64,000 bases of DNA from Mycolicibacterium tusciae (GCF_002086795.1 NZ_MVIM01000006.1:248001-312000), one strand, 5' to 3'. Positions 27,441 through 36,734 are shown, counted from the stretch's first letter. The notes: generated from the letters alone by a model not told the origin. Made by a program: numbers and translations.

Positions 27441-28358
27441 GTGCCCAATCGAGTGCAGACCCTTCTCGGCGTTGACTATCCCGTCGTTCAGGCCCCCATG
27501 ACTTACATCGCGCGCGCGGAATTGGCCGCAGCGGTCTCAGAGGCCGGCGGGTTGGGGATGATCGAGACCTTGACTCCAGAGGGCCGTGCGGACCTCATGA
27601 GGGTGCGCACGCTGACGGACCGGCCCGTCGCGGCCAACCTGATGATCCAGGGCTGGAAGGGTGACCCCTCGATCGTCGAAACGCTCACCGCGGCGGGTGT
27701 GCGGCACGTGTTCACCTCCGCGGGTGATCCCGCGTTGTTCACGGCGAGACTGCACGACGCCGGCATGACGGTGGTGCACGTCGTCGGATCGCTGCGCGCG
27801 GCTCGCAAGGCGGTCGACGCCGGAGTCGACGCCTTGGTCGTCGAGGGTGTCGAGGGCGGCGGCTTCAAATCCGCGCTGGGAGCCTCGACGATGGTGCTGC
27901 TCCCCCTGGTCGCGGCCCATGTCGATTTGCCGATCATCGCCGCGGGCGGGATGTGCGACTCGCAGTCCGCCGCGGCGTCGTTGGTCCTGGGCGCGGAAGG
28001 CGTTCAGATGGGCACGCGGATGCTGGCGAGCCGGGAATCGTTGGTGCACATGAACTTCAAGGATGCGATCGTGGCCGCCAATGACGCGGGCACAGTATTG
28101 CTCGACATTCCGGGCAACCCGACGATGCGTGTCCTCCGCACGGGCCTGGCCGCACGTGTGGCCGAGCATGATCCGAACGCCAAGCTGCTCGGCAAGGTGA
28201 CCGAACTCTACTTCGGCGGCGATATGGAAGCCAGCGTCGCGAACACCGGTCAGGTGTCTTCGCGCATCGCCGATCTTCTTCCGGTGGCCGACATCGTCCG
28301 CCAGACGTGGGTCGAGATCGAAAAGGTGTTTGACGCGGCGCGATCCCGCGTCGGCTAG
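27441..28358 (+). CDS. FMN-dependent nitronate monooxygenase-like protein
   Basis: 305 residues from GTG 27441. TIM-barrel signatures are VQAPM near the N terminus, VVEGVEGGGFKSA, AAGGMCDSQSAAASLVLGAEGVQMGTRM for FMN phosphate. True nitronate monooxygenases have a catalytic His in an EAGGHxG motif; here it reads GVEGGGFKSA, so the His is absent and the reaction is probably different. Divergent from the Rieske gene across an AT-rich 74-bp promoter gap. Its stop overlaps the end of the opposing secreted-protein gene. Confidence 0.82.
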   Translation: MPNRVQTLLGVDYPVVQAPMTYIARAELAAAVSEAGGLGMIETLTPEGRADLMRVRTLTDRPVAANLMIQGWKGDPSIVETLTAAGVRHVFTSAGDPALFTARLHDAGMTVVHVVGSLRAARKAVDAGVDALVVEGVEGGGFKSALGASTMVLLPLVAAHVDLPIIAAGGMCDSQSAAASLVLGAEGVQMGTRMLASRESLVHMNFKDAIVAANDAGTVLLDIPGNPTMRVLRTGLAARVAEHDPNAKLLGKVTELYFGGDMEASVANTGQVSSRIADLLPVADIVRQTWVEIEKVFDAARSRVG

Positions 28359-29728
28359 GCGACGCTCTCGAGGAGGCGCGGTCCGGTTGCCGCCGTCGCG
28401 CGGACAGCCGGTGTCGTGCGCGCCGCGTCGCCCCGCGTCGTCCGAGTGTGAAGCGCGATCAGCGAACCCGACCGGACGATTCCCATCGGACCCGGGCCTG
28501 CAAACCGTGCGATCCCCGATGTCCGCAACGCCAGACCGGCCTTCGCCTGCCGATAGCCGACGCGGATACCCGCGGCGCACACGATCAGCAGACCACCGAG
28601 ACCCGGTACGGCGATGGCGGCGAGCGCCGTCAACGACGCAGGCACCAGAACCGAGCTGACCACGTGATCGAGGAACGATGTGGTCGCGGGGGTGACGCCC
28701 GACGGGGCCGGGGCCAGGCCGGACAGCGTCAGATCGTTCTTCAGGCCGGCCGCGGGAGCGCTTCCGAGGTTGGCCGCACGAATCGCGGGGCCGAAGAGCG
28801 GTGCGCCGACGGTTGCGACCGGGAGTTGGGCCTGCGACACAGGCCCGAGGAGCGGGACGTCAACAGGTGTGCGCACGGTCGTCACGACAGTGCCGCTCGC
28901 ACCGATCATCGGCGGCTGGACATCGCCAGGATCAACCCCGAGCAACGTGACCAGGTTTCCGGGCACCTTGGCGACCTCGACGATGGCTCCGACCACGCCG
29001 CCGGCCATCAGTGAAAGCCCCTCGATGACGTCGAGGAGCGGTGTCTCGGACGTCGGCACTTGTGCGAGCGTGAAAATGCCCTGCCCAAGTCCCCGCGCAA
29101 GGGTGACCGCCGCGTTCGTAAAGGGCACAGCGACGGCATTCGAGATCGGATCCAGCTCGCGGTCCGTCAGCCCGACAGCGAAGGTCTTCTCCTTCTCCGC
29201 GCCAGAGGTTGCGGGCGCGTACTCATCGTTTTCGGTCATTTTCGCCGACTCGGCGGCGGAGTTCGATCCCGACGATGGGCTGTGCTCAACACCGGACGGT
29301 GTCAGCACTTGCGTCAGCCCTTGCACGATTGCGCCCGGGGTGATGCCGACCTCGTCGAGATCCAACACAGCGATGGTGACGGGGTCCGGATCTTCTTCGG
29401 TCTTGGTGGATGTGTTCGTCTGTGCTTGGACCGTCGAGGTGGGTCCGTTTCCGTTGGTCACGCTCGTGGTCGTCGTTCCCGTGCCGACGGTGGTGACCTT
29501 GTTCTCGACCGCGTCGGTCTCGGTGGGCTGACTGCCGACGGTGCTGGTTGGACCTGTGGAGGTGGCTGTGGTCGTGGCGTCACCTGTGGTGGTACCGGGG
29601 TTGCCGGCGGCAGCACCACCCGTGTCAGTCTGATCGGCGAAGGCGATTGCCCCGCCACTGCTGCAGACGAGGAGGCCGATCGAAAGCGCGCAGGCACCCG
29701 CTGCATTGCGCAGATGAGTGGTGACGAT
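28355..29728 (-). CDS. Secreted/cell-wall protein of mycobacterial type; start codon unusual
   Basis: The first usual start (GTG 29461) gives 368 residues, but the frame stays open to 29740 and the added part encodes a clear signal peptide (HLRNAAGACALSIGLLVC, then GGAIAFA-DQ as cleavage site) followed by a Thr/Gly-rich linker. The extension has no ATG, GTG or TTG. A strong GGAGG lies at 29734-29738 (reverse strand), 5 bases before ATC 29728 and 2 before ATC 29731; I use 29728. CTG 29713 is another option. The C-terminal part has one membrane helix and a basic tail (GIRVGYRQAKAG). Function unknown. Confidence 0.6.
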   Translation of the reverse strand: MVTTHLRNAAGACALSIGLLVCSSGGAIAFADQTDTGGAAAGNPGTTTGDATTTATSTGPTSTVGSQPTETDAVENKVTTVGTGTTTTSVTNGNGPTSTVQAQTNTSTKTEEDPDPVTIAVLDLDEVGITPGAIVQGLTQVLTPSGVEHSPSSGSNSAAESAKMTENDEYAPATSGAEKEKTFAVGLTDRELDPISNAVAVPFTNAAVTLARGLGQGIFTLAQVPTSETPLLDVIEGLSLMAGGVVGAIVEVAKVPGNLVTLLGVDPGDVQPPMIGASGTVVTTVRTPVDVPLLGPVSQAQLPVATVGAPLFGPAIRAANLGSAPAAGLKNDLTLSGLAPAPSGVTPATTSFLDHVVSSVLVPASLTALAAIAVPGLGGLLIVCAAGIRVGYRQAKAGLALRTSGIARFAGPGPMGIVRSGSLIALHTRTTRGDAARTTPAVRATAATGPRLLESVA

Positions 29729-30229
29729 GATGACCTCCGTTCAGCAAAACCGCATGCTGATTCCGCAGGACATTGTCGCACATAGATGCCTATGTGAACT
29801 AGAAATCTGGCGCCGGGAAAGTGGCCCCGTCTCGGCGCATCGCGCCTGCGTATGGGCGCTGTATCAGCGCCCAGCGTCGCGGTCGTCGGGCGTCGCCGTG
29901 CAATCCGAAAAGTCGGCCCGTACTGCCCGACCCCACAACCAGCGGTTTTTCCGTTTGACCAGGCAATCGGCAGCCGTCAAGATCACCCGTCGGATCTTCG
30001 CCAGACGACGCACGCGAACGCTCGAATGGCAGCGCCGCTTCCGTCGAATATTTCGCAAATCGGCCACCTGCGGTTTCGGCAGGCAGCCGTACATACCCAG
30101 AGGTGCGGCCCGCAATTCAAGATCGATAATGATTGGGCAGGCGTCGGCGCCATTCCCCGCTCAAGAATTGCGCCCGGCGAGCAAACTCCCGCACTTGTCA
30201 GGCCGTCGCTGGGCCTAGACGATTGTGCG

Positions 30230-31447
30230 GTGCCGCGAACTTCACGCGTTCTCGTTCTCGGGTCCGGGTTCGCCGGGCTGTGGGCCGCGCTCGGAGCGGC
30301 TCGACGACTCGACGAGCTCGGCGCTTCGCGGGAAGCGGCCGAAGTCACGGTCGTCAGTTCGCAACCGTTCCACGACATCCGGGTCCGCAACTACGAGGCC
30401 GATCTCAGCGCATGCCGAATCCCGTTGCAGGACTTGCTTGATCCGGTCGGCATCGGCTACCTCACCGCCGAGGTGACCGGAATCGACCCGGCCCGGGCCA
30501 CCGTGAGTACCGCAGATGGCACGACGTTGAGCTACGACCGTCTGGTGTTCGCGCTTGGCAGCAGAGTAGCCAAGCCCGGCTTGCCCGGCCTGGACGAATT
30601 CGGCTACGACGTCGACACCTATGACGGTGCGATGAGGCTGCAGGCTCACATCCGTGGTCTCACCGACCGCGCAGCGGACCCCGCGAGCGCCACCGCGGTT
30701 GTCGTCGGCGCCGGACTCACAGGTATCGAGACCGCGTGTGAACTGCCCCGGATGCTCTCGCACGCGCTCGGCCCCGAGGCCACACCCCGGGTGATCCTCA
30801 TCGATCGCAACCCTCATGTCGGATCGGACATGGGTGAGTCGGCTCGCCCGGTGATCGAGGACGCGTTGGCCGCCAACCATGTCGACACATTGACGCGGGT
30901 CGGCGTCACCGCCGTCGACGAGCGGAGTGTCACCTTGTCGTCCGGGGAGGTGCTCCCCGCGGCGACGGTCGTGTGGTGCGCGGGCATGCGGGCCAATCCG
31001 TTGACGGCGCAATTCGGGGTGGAATGCGACCGGCTGGGGCGACTTCCGGTCGACGACTACCTGAGGGTCAAGGGTGTCGACGGGGTGTTCGCGGCAGGCG
31101 ATGTGGCCGCGGCGCGCATGGACGACGAACACATGTCGGTGATGTCGTGTCAGCACGGGCGACCGATGGGACGATACGCAGGTTACAACGTGATCGGCAA
31201 TCTGCTCGGTGCGCCGATGCTGTCGCTGCGAATCCCTTGGTACGTAACCGTTCTCGACCTCGGTCCGGCCGGCGCGGTATACACCGAGGGCTGGGATCGC
31301 AAAGTCGTCAGCACCGGCGCGGAAGCCAAGGCGACCAAGCAGGTGATCAACGGTGAACGCATCTACCCCCCGCTTACCGGCGACCGCGCCGCACTCCTCG
31401 CCGCGGCCGCGCCGGCGTTGCAGGGGGCCCCAGCCTACGGCGATTGA
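30230..31447 (+). CDS. Type II NADH dehydrogenase-like FAD oxidoreductase
   Basis: 405 residues from GTG 30230. The FAD-binding loop VLVLGSGFAGLWAALG is at the N terminus, the NAD-binding loop VVVGAGLTGIETACELPRM is at about 155-175, and GVFAAGDVAAARM is the second FAD contact. The family transfers electrons from NAD(P)H to quinone or another acceptor without pumping protons. A longer frame reaching 29852 exists but its extra residues look like noise. The ribosome site at 30230 is weak, so the start is the least certain point. Confidence 0.82.
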   Translation: MPRTSRVLVLGSGFAGLWAALGAARRLDELGASREAAEVTVVSSQPFHDIRVRNYEADLSACRIPLQDLLDPVGIGYLTAEVTGIDPARATVSTADGTTLSYDRLVFALGSRVAKPGLPGLDEFGYDVDTYDGAMRLQAHIRGLTDRAADPASATAVVVGAGLTGIETACELPRMLSHALGPEATPRVILIDRNPHVGSDMGESARPVIEDALAANHVDTLTRVGVTAVDERSVTLSSGEVLPAATVVWCAGMRANPLTAQFGVECDRLGRLPVDDYLRVKGVDGVFAAGDVAAARMDDEHMSVMSCQHGRPMGRYAGYNVIGNLLGAPMLSLRIPWYVTVLDLGPAGAVYTEGWDRKVVSTGAEAKATKQVINGERIYPPLTGDRAALLAAAAPALQGAPAYGD

Positions 31448-31453
31448 CGTCCG

Positions 31454-31720
31454 CTACTTGCCGTTGCGCTCGCGATGCTTGCACCCCGGCCAGCAGCACG
31501 GTCTGCGCTGCCCCTCTTCGAGTTCCTCCTGGGTGCGACGAATGCGGCGGTCCCGGGTCTTCTCCTGCTTGGCGTCCTCGACCCAGCAGATGAACTCATT
31601 GCGCGCCAACGGCGTGATGTCCTTCCACGCCGCCAGCGCCGTGTCGTTGGTGATCAGCGCCTGGCGCAGATCGGAGGGCAGCTTGTGCACCACCCCGCCG
31701 GGCACCCGCTGGCTACTCAT
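31454..31720 (-). CDS. YdeI/OmpD-associated family protein
   Basis: 88 residues. LPSDLRQALITNDTALAAWKDITPLARNEFICWVEDAKQ and TRDRRIRRTQEELEEGQRRP match the short YdeI/OmdA family, helical proteins linked in enterobacteria to bacteriocin and antibiotic tolerance. Two cysteine pairs near the end (PCCWPGCKHR) are a local feature and might bind a metal. Converges with the NADH dehydrogenase-like gene with 6 bp between the stops. Confidence 0.75.
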   Translation of the reverse strand: MSSQRVPGGVVHKLPSDLRQALITNDTALAAWKDITPLARNEFICWVEDAKQEKTRDRRIRRTQEELEEGQRRPCCWPGCKHRERNGK

Positions 31721-31852
31721 GTCGCCACGATATCGAAGATCACGCTGAGACAGCTTGATCGCGCCAGTACAGTTCTGACGAGTCTTGTCAGGCAGCAGTG
31801 CCAGCGCGCGTACCGGCGCCGCACCTACAGCCATGAACGAAAGGTGAACACC

Positions 31853-32767
31853 GTGAAGAAATCTGCTGTGGCCCTTGGGATTTCCATGGCTCTGCTGTCC
31901 GGCTGCTCGTACGCCAGCGTAGGAGCCGGCGAGCAGGCCGTCGTCGTCGATGGCTACTGGATGATCCCTACCGACCCGGTGGTGAAGGGATGCATCGAAC
32001 CAGAAAACTCGCAGAACGAGATCACCAACCACGTCTACCGCTACCCGGCACGCCAGATCTCCTGGGACGCGACGGGCGATCCCGGCTCCGAGCGGGGACC
32101 TTATGTCGTGGTGTCCAACGCCAAAGCGCCGGCGGACATGAACGTCCCGGTGGTGGTGACGTTCGATCTGACCTCGGACTGCGAAAAACTCAAGCAGTTC
32201 CACCGCGACTTCGGCACCAAATACAACGGCTGGCTCAACGACGACGGCACGGTCAGCGACGGCTGGGTCGAACTGCTGAACTACGTGATTGGACAACCGT
32301 TGCAGGACACGCTCAATGGGGTGGCGCAGAAGTACACATGGCAGCAGATATGGAACGACGAGCAAGCGCGAACCGAATTTCGCAATGCACTCCTCAAATC
32401 GCTGCCGAACGCCAGTAAAGCCCGCACCAACGGCGTCGACTTCTTCACCAACTTCCAGGTGACTGTGCTCAAGCCGACGCCGGTCAACCCGGAGCTGAAG
32501 GCGGCGATCGAACGCGAGCAAGCCGCGATTCAGAACGCGCAGGCCACTCAGGCGCAGGGTGTCGCCGAAGCCAACGCGAAAAAGGCCAAGGCGGAAGCGG
32601 ATCTGGCCGCCGCCGTGGCAGAGACCAAAGTGGCCGAACAGGAGGCGCTGAAGCGCGCCGCCGAGGTCAAGGGCTACCCGTCGGTCGATGACTACCTGCG
32701 GGCCGAGGCCATCAAGCAGGGGCTCAACCCGTACCAGCCGACCTACGTCGTTCCCCAGGCAGGCTGA
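31853..32767 (+). CDS. Lipoprotein with Band 7/SPFH-like domain
   Basis: 304 residues. GTG 31853 is preceded by AAAGG at 8 bases (GTG 31844 is an alternative). A lipoprotein signal peptide ends with ALLSGC. The mature part has a Band-7-like domain followed by a long Ala/Glu/Lys-rich helix (about residues 200-265: QAAIQNAQATQAQG then repeated AxxKAKAEADLAAA), as in stomatin-like scaffold proteins. In mycobacteria such proteins are thought to organise membrane domains. A lipid anchor on a Band-7 protein is unusual. Confidence 0.72.
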   Translation: MKKSAVALGISMALLSGCSYASVGAGEQAVVVDGYWMIPTDPVVKGCIEPENSQNEITNHVYRYPARQISWDATGDPGSERGPYVVVSNAKAPADMNVPVVVTFDLTSDCEKLKQFHRDFGTKYNGWLNDDGTVSDGWVELLNYVIGQPLQDTLNGVAQKYTWQQIWNDEQARTEFRNALLKSLPNASKARTNGVDFFTNFQVTVLKPTPVNPELKAAIEREQAAIQNAQATQAQGVAEANAKKAKAEADLAAAVAETKVAEQEALKRAAEVKGYPSVDDYLRAEAIKQGLNPYQPTYVVPQAG

Positions 32768-32818
32768 CGCCGCGCGTCGCGCAGTGAAATCGCCTCACGG
32801 AGTGCATATCCTCGGCGC

Positions 32819-33007
32819 ATGGTCGACGCATCGGATCGCGGACCGGTGTTCGACGGTCTGAACCTCGGCCGGCCTGCGACCGGCGCCCTGATCGACGCCG
32901 GTTACCGCACGGTGGCGGATCTGCCTGCCGATCTCGACGACCTGCTGGCCCTCCATGGCGTCGGACCGAAAGCTGTGCGTCTGCTCCGCCAGGCACGGGC
33001 GCGCTGA
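32819..33007 (+). CDS. Small helix-hairpin-helix DNA-binding-like protein
   Basis: 62 residues. The C-terminal half, [22 protein letters not shown], is a helix-hairpin-helix motif with the GVGPK loop that binds DNA backbone phosphates. It ends one base before the start of the RNase HI gene, which suggests co-expression. No good ribosome site is seen, so the start could differ. It may be a stand-alone nucleic-acid adaptor. Confidence 0.65.
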   Translation: MVDASDRGPVFDGLNLGRPATGALIDAGYRTVADLPADLDDLLALHGVGPKAVRLLRQARAR

Positions 33008-33008
33008 C

Positions 33009-33488
33009 ATGTACGACTCGACCGACTCCATCAACGACCCGGTGGTCATCCACACCGATGGTGGGTGCCGGCCCAATCCGGGCCCCGGCGGCTGGGGGGC
33101 GGTGCTGCGCCACCGTCAGCACGTCCGGGAGATGTGTGGCGGTGAGCCCAACGTCACGAGTAACAACCGAATGGAACTGACCGCGCCGATCATGGCGCTG
33201 GAGGCACTCACCCGACCCGTGATCGTGCACCTCTACACCGACAGCACCTACGTCCGGAACGGCATCACCAAATGGGTCCTCGGCTGGGAACGGAACGGCT
33301 GGATGACCGCGGCGAAGCAGCCGGTGAAGAACGTCGATCTCTGGCAACGGCTGCAGACAGCGTGCGCGCGGCACCGCGTCGAGTGGTTCTGGGTGAAGGG
33401 GCATGCCGGTGTCGCCGACAACGAACTGGCCGACCAGCTGGCCGCTCGGGGGATGCACGAGGCGATGACCCGGAGCGTGGTCTGCTAA
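33009..33488 (+). CDS. rnhA: Ribonuclease HI
   Basis: 159 residues, standard bacterial length. Active-site residues are Asp17 (HTDGGC), Glu56 (NRMELTAP), Asp78 (YTDSTYV), His132 (KGHAGV) and Asp142 (LADQLA). It degrades the RNA strand of RNA-DNA hybrids. The basic segment around 87-103 ([11 protein letters not shown]) is the substrate-binding handle. I chose ATG 33009 because the conserved fold starts right after it; a longer frame from 32955 would overlap the helix-hairpin-helix gene. Confidence 0.93.
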   Translation: MYDSTDSINDPVVIHTDGGCRPNPGPGGWGAVLRHRQHVREMCGGEPNVTSNNRMELTAPIMALEALTRPVIVHLYTDSTYVRNGITKWVLGWERNGWMTAAKQPVKNVDLWQRLQTACARHRVEWFWVKGHAGVADNELADQLAARGMHEAMTRSVVC

Positions 33489-33497
33489 TTTCCTCGC

Positions 33498-34490
33498 GTG
33501 ATGTCCTCAGCTGCGCACGCAGTCGCACGGTTGTTCTTGCTGGCGGTTGCCGCCGTTGCCGGCATCGGTCTTCTCGCTGATCCGGTCAGTCAGACCCCGT
33601 CGGTGCGGCTGACCAGTGACGCGAACCCATTGGTCGGGGCGCCGTTCTACGTGAACCCGAATTCGGCGGCGATGCGCGCGGCGAACGCGGCCGAACCCCC
33701 GGACCCGCAGCTGAGAGCCGTCGCCGACACGCCACAGGCGTACTGGCTCGTCCCGGGCTCGTCGGCATCGACGGTCGCCAAGTACACCGGTGACGCGGCG
33801 GCTGCCGGCGCCATCCCGGTGTTCGCGATTTACGGAATCCCCCACCGCGACTGCGGCAGCTTCGCTGCCGGCGGCATGGGGTCGGGCGATGCCTACCGTG
33901 GGTGGATCGACGGGATCGCAGCCCAGATCGGCGGGGCGCGGGCGGCGATCGTCCTCGAACCCGATGCGCTCGCGATGGCCGACTGCCTGTCGGACGATCA
34001 GCGCCAGGAACGCTACGACTTGATTCGGTATGCGGTCGACTCACTGACACGCAATCCGGCCGCAGCCGTGTACGTCGATGCGGGCCACTTACGTTGGCAC
34101 AGTCCGGAAGAGATGGCGTCGCGGCTCGGCCAGGCCGGTGTCGAACGGGCCCGGGGCTTCAGCCTGAACGTCGCGAACTTCTTCACCACCGAGGAGGAAA
34201 TCGGTTACGGCGAAGCCATTTCAGGCCTCACCGGAGGCAAGAATTACGTCATCGACACGTCGCGCAACGGCAACGGAGCCGCGCCGGACTCGCCGCTGCA
34301 CTGGTGCAACCCCAGCGGCCGCGCACTCGGAGTGCCGCCCACCACCGCGACCGCCGGTCCGCACGCCGACGCCTACCTGTGGATCAAGCGTCCCGGGGAA
34401 TCCGACGGCAGCTGCGACAAGGGCGATCCGCCTGCGGGCACGTTCGTGAACTCGTACGTCATCGAGCTAGCCAGTAACGCAGGTCGTTAG
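33498..34490 (+). CDS. Secreted glycoside hydrolase family 6 protein (endoglucanase-like)
   Basis: 330 residues from GTG 33498 (ATG 33501 equally good). A signal peptide covers residues 1-30 (RLFLLAVAAVAGIGLLA). GH6 signatures are HRDCGSFAAGG with Asp118, VLEPDALAM with catalytic acid Asp156, IDTSRNGNG, and WCNPSGRALG near the C terminus. The family cleaves beta-1,4-glucan by inversion; mycobacterial members such as CelA1 are secreted and act on cellulose-like polymers, including biofilm material. No carbohydrate-binding module is attached. Confidence 0.9.
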   Translation: MMSSAAHAVARLFLLAVAAVAGIGLLADPVSQTPSVRLTSDANPLVGAPFYVNPNSAAMRAANAAEPPDPQLRAVADTPQAYWLVPGSSASTVAKYTGDAAAAGAIPVFAIYGIPHRDCGSFAAGGMGSGDAYRGWIDGIAAQIGGARAAIVLEPDALAMADCLSDDQRQERYDLIRYAVDSLTRNPAAAVYVDAGHLRWHSPEEMASRLGQAGVERARGFSLNVANFFTTEEEIGYGEAISGLTGGKNYVIDTSRNGNGAAPDSPLHWCNPSGRALGVPPTTATAGPHADAYLWIKRPGESDGSCDKGDPPAGTFVNSYVIELASNAGR

Positions 34491-34497
34491 GTCAGGG

Positions 34498-34677
34498 TCA
34501 CGCGCGGGCGTTGCGCCGTCCGGCGGCCTCTTGCCACGCGCGATGAACCGGGCAGTCGTCGAACCAACATGACGGTCCGCGACGTGACTCCGCGCCGGAC
34601 CCGACGGTGACCACCCGAAAGTACGTCGGGTGCCCGCGGTCGCATTGGTCGCCTGTGTAGTCGTTCCGCCTCGCCAC
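34498..34677 (-). CDS. Small conserved-looking protein of unknown function
   Basis: 59 residues from GTG 34677, chosen because TGAGGAGG stands 5-12 bases upstream on the reverse strand. The sequence has DQCDRGHPTYFRVV near the start and SCWFDDCPVHRAW in the second half, giving three cysteines and two histidines that could bind one zinc. I do not recognise the family. It lies convergent to the GH6 gene (7 bp gap). Confidence 0.5.
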   Translation of the reverse strand: MARRNDYTGDQCDRGHPTYFRVVTVGSGAESRRGPSCWFDDCPVHRAWQEAAGRRNARA

Positions 34678-34765
34678 GTCCACCTCCTCAGCACTGCGCC
34701 CGCTGTGTCGGGCCGTGCAGTCACACGCAATACCCGGCGCGGGGGCGGACAAACATCCGTCTCGA

Positions 34766-35728
34766 TCACTGCGACGCGGGTGTCGTTTCGGCTGCGGTGT
34801 CGGGCGTACTGGAGACGAGTAACCATACGAGAGTGGCCAATCCGGTGAAGATGGCCTGCACCGCGATCAGGAAGGCCACGTACTCGTGCCAGGTGGAGAG
34901 CACGTCATCACAACCTTGGCCGTCCCAGGGCAGCGTCGACAGCGCCCCGATGAGGCCGACGGCCAACACCGTCACCGTGGCCGCAGTCGCCGCGCGCGGG
35001 CCGGCGTCGGTCAGCGTCCGGCGGAAGTAGTTGAACTCGATTCCGAGGGTCAGGAGGAGCACCGGCAGGACGCCGACGATCTGCTGGAAAAACACCGGAC
35101 TGATCGCGCCCTCGCACAGCTGAGACAGCACCGCCATCTGTTGCGAGACGTCCATTTCCGCGACGAGTTCTGCGGTCGCGGCATCAAGTGTTCGCACGGT
35201 GGCGACGTTGAAGTAGTCGACGTACGCGCTCGCGGCGAGGTAGCAGAGGTAGGTACCCAGCACCAATGGGACGATCGCGCGGACCCGCTGCCAATCCGTG
35301 GGCAGGGCCACCCGGCGCGCCGTGCTGAACAGCGTGAGCGGATCGGAGTTCAGCGAGGCCGCCGTCGTCCAGCCCATCGCTACCGCATACAGGGTCGCGG
35401 TCACCACGTCGACCTGAATCGAATGCAGCGGGAATAGACGAAACACGTCGACACCCAGCAGCACGACGACACCGGTCCACCACCAGCCCCAAAGCCGCGA
35501 CCCGTCGCCGTCGCCGCTGGCGATCACGCGCTTCATCAGTCCGACCGAACCCAACACCGCGGCATCGACGGCGATCACCGCGACTCGCCATCCTGTCTGC
35601 CCACCGCCGCCGATGACGGGAAACAGCCCCGACACGACCTGCTCGCTGTAGGAGAACGCGAACAACATGAGGAAGACGACCCCGAACACCGCGCGGTCGC
35701 GCCGCTGGCGCGTGGCGAGCTCAGACAC
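34766..35728 (-). CDS. Multi-spanning membrane protein, second of a tandem paralogous pair
   Basis: 320 residues from GTG 35728, which overlaps the upstream paralogue stop by 8 bp. About eight hydrophobic helices are visible. Motifs shared with the upstream copy are RRDRAV with VVFLMLFAFSYSE, RLWGWWWTG, TDWQRVRAIVPLVLGT, CEGAISPVFFQQIV and EFNYFRRTL. Family and role are unknown to me. The polar shared motifs between helices (WQRVRA, CEGA, FNYFRR) suggest a conserved function such as transport or sensing. Confidence 0.7.
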   Translation of the reverse strand: MSELATRQRRDRAVFGVVFLMLFAFSYSEQVVSGLFPVIGGGGQTGWRVAVIAVDAAVLGSVGLMKRVIASGDGDGSRLWGWWWTGVVVLLGVDVFRLFPLHSIQVDVVTATLYAVAMGWTTAASLNSDPLTLFSTARRVALPTDWQRVRAIVPLVLGTYLCYLAASAYVDYFNVATVRTLDAATAELVAEMDVSQQMAVLSQLCEGAISPVFFQQIVGVLPVLLLTLGIEFNYFRRTLTDAGPRAATAATVTVLAVGLIGALSTLPWDGQGCDDVLSTWHEYVAFLIAVQAIFTGLATLVWLLVSSTPDTAAETTPASQ

Positions 35729-36734
35729 GATTGGCCTCCGACGGGATGCGTTGATCGGGAGCGCTGACCACGAGTAGCCACAGCAGCGTCGCCAACCCCG
35801 TAGCGATGCCCTGAACCGCGACGACAAACGTCAGATACTCGTGCCAGTACCCGAGCACGCCGCCACAGCCACTGCCCGCCCACGGCAGCGTCGACACTGC
35901 CAACAGCAGCCCAATCGCCATCACGGCGACCGTCGCCGCCGCGGCTGCGCGCTGGGCGGGCTCGTCGAGAGCGCGCCGGAAGAAGTTGAACTCCACGCCA
36001 ATGGTGAGCATTAGCAAGGGGATAACGGCGACGACCTGCTGGAAGAACGCGGGACTGACGGCGCCCTCACACAGCGTCGCGAACGCTCCAAGCTGCTCGG
36101 CCAATGGCATGGCGGCGACTTCGGCCTCCATCTCCGCGTCCAGGACACGCACCGTGTCCAGGTCGAAGAAGTCGTCGAACGCCGTGGCTGCGACATAGCC
36201 GGCGATGGTCCCGAGCACGAGCGGAACCACGGCGCGTACGCGCGCCCAATCCGTCGGCGCCGCGGCACGTCTGCCCGCGCTTAACAATGTGAGCGGATCT
36301 CCGTTGAGCGCCACCATCATGAGCAGCCCCATGAGGATCGCCAATCCCACCGAAGACGCCAGGTCGATCCACAGCGGGTGTTCGTCGGGCAGCAGAACCA
36401 ACAAGACGTCGATACACACGACGGCGGAAAACGCCGTCCACCACCACCGCCACAAACGCGGCGAGTCGCCTTCCGCACGCCCGATGGCACCCTTCAACAG
36501 ACCCACGAGGCTCAGCACCGCCACATCGAATCCGACCAACCCCACTAGCCAAGACACGACGTCGTCGCGGCCGGCCGCCTCCAGAACGGCGAAGACGTAG
36601 TCCTCGCTGTAGGAAAAGCCGAACAGCAACAGAAAGACCACTGCCATCACCGCGCGATCGCGGCGATGCCGCGTCAGGACGTCGAAGTGTTCGGCACCTG
36701 GTGCAGCGTCCGGTTCGGCGTCCAACCGCACCAC
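35721..36734 (-). CDS. Multi-spanning membrane protein, first of a tandem paralogous pair
   Basis: 337 residues. It has the same helix pattern and polar motifs as the downstream gene (HRRDRAVMAVVFLLLFGFSYSE, RLWRWWWT, TDWARVRAVVPLVLGT, CEGAVSPAFFQQVV, EFNFFRRAL), so the pair arose by duplication and is kept in one operon. The N terminus has about 20 extra residues (DAEPDAAPGAEHFD). No homologous family can be named from the sequence. It is divergent from the large cyclase/ATPase regulator, 129 bp away. Confidence 0.7.
   Translation of the reverse strand: MVRLDAEPDAAPGAEHFDVLTRHRRDRAVMAVVFLLLFGFSYSEDYVFAVLEAAGRDDVVSWLVGLVGFDVAVLSLVGLLKGAIGRAEGDSPRLWRWWWTAFSAVVCIDVLLVLLPDEHPLWIDLASSVGLAILMGLLMMVALNGDPLTLLSAGRRAAAPTDWARVRAVVPLVLGTIAGYVAATAFDDFFDLDTVRVLDAEMEAEVAAMPLAEQLGAFATLCEGAVSPAFFQQVVAVIPLLMLTIGVEFNFFRRALDEPAQRAAAAATVAVMAIGLLLAVSTLPWAGSGCGGVLGYWHEYLTFVVAVQGIATGLATLLWLLVVSAPDQRIPSEANRV

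Noticed and set aside
27441..28358. Calling this gene a true nitronate monooxygenase
   Set aside because: The EAGGHxG catalytic His is replaced (GVEGGGFKSA); only the FMN fold is supported.
28448..29531. Long forward frames opposite the secreted-protein gene
   Set aside because: They are Arg- and Ser/Thr-rich shadows of the real reverse-strand gene without family pattern or ribosome sites.
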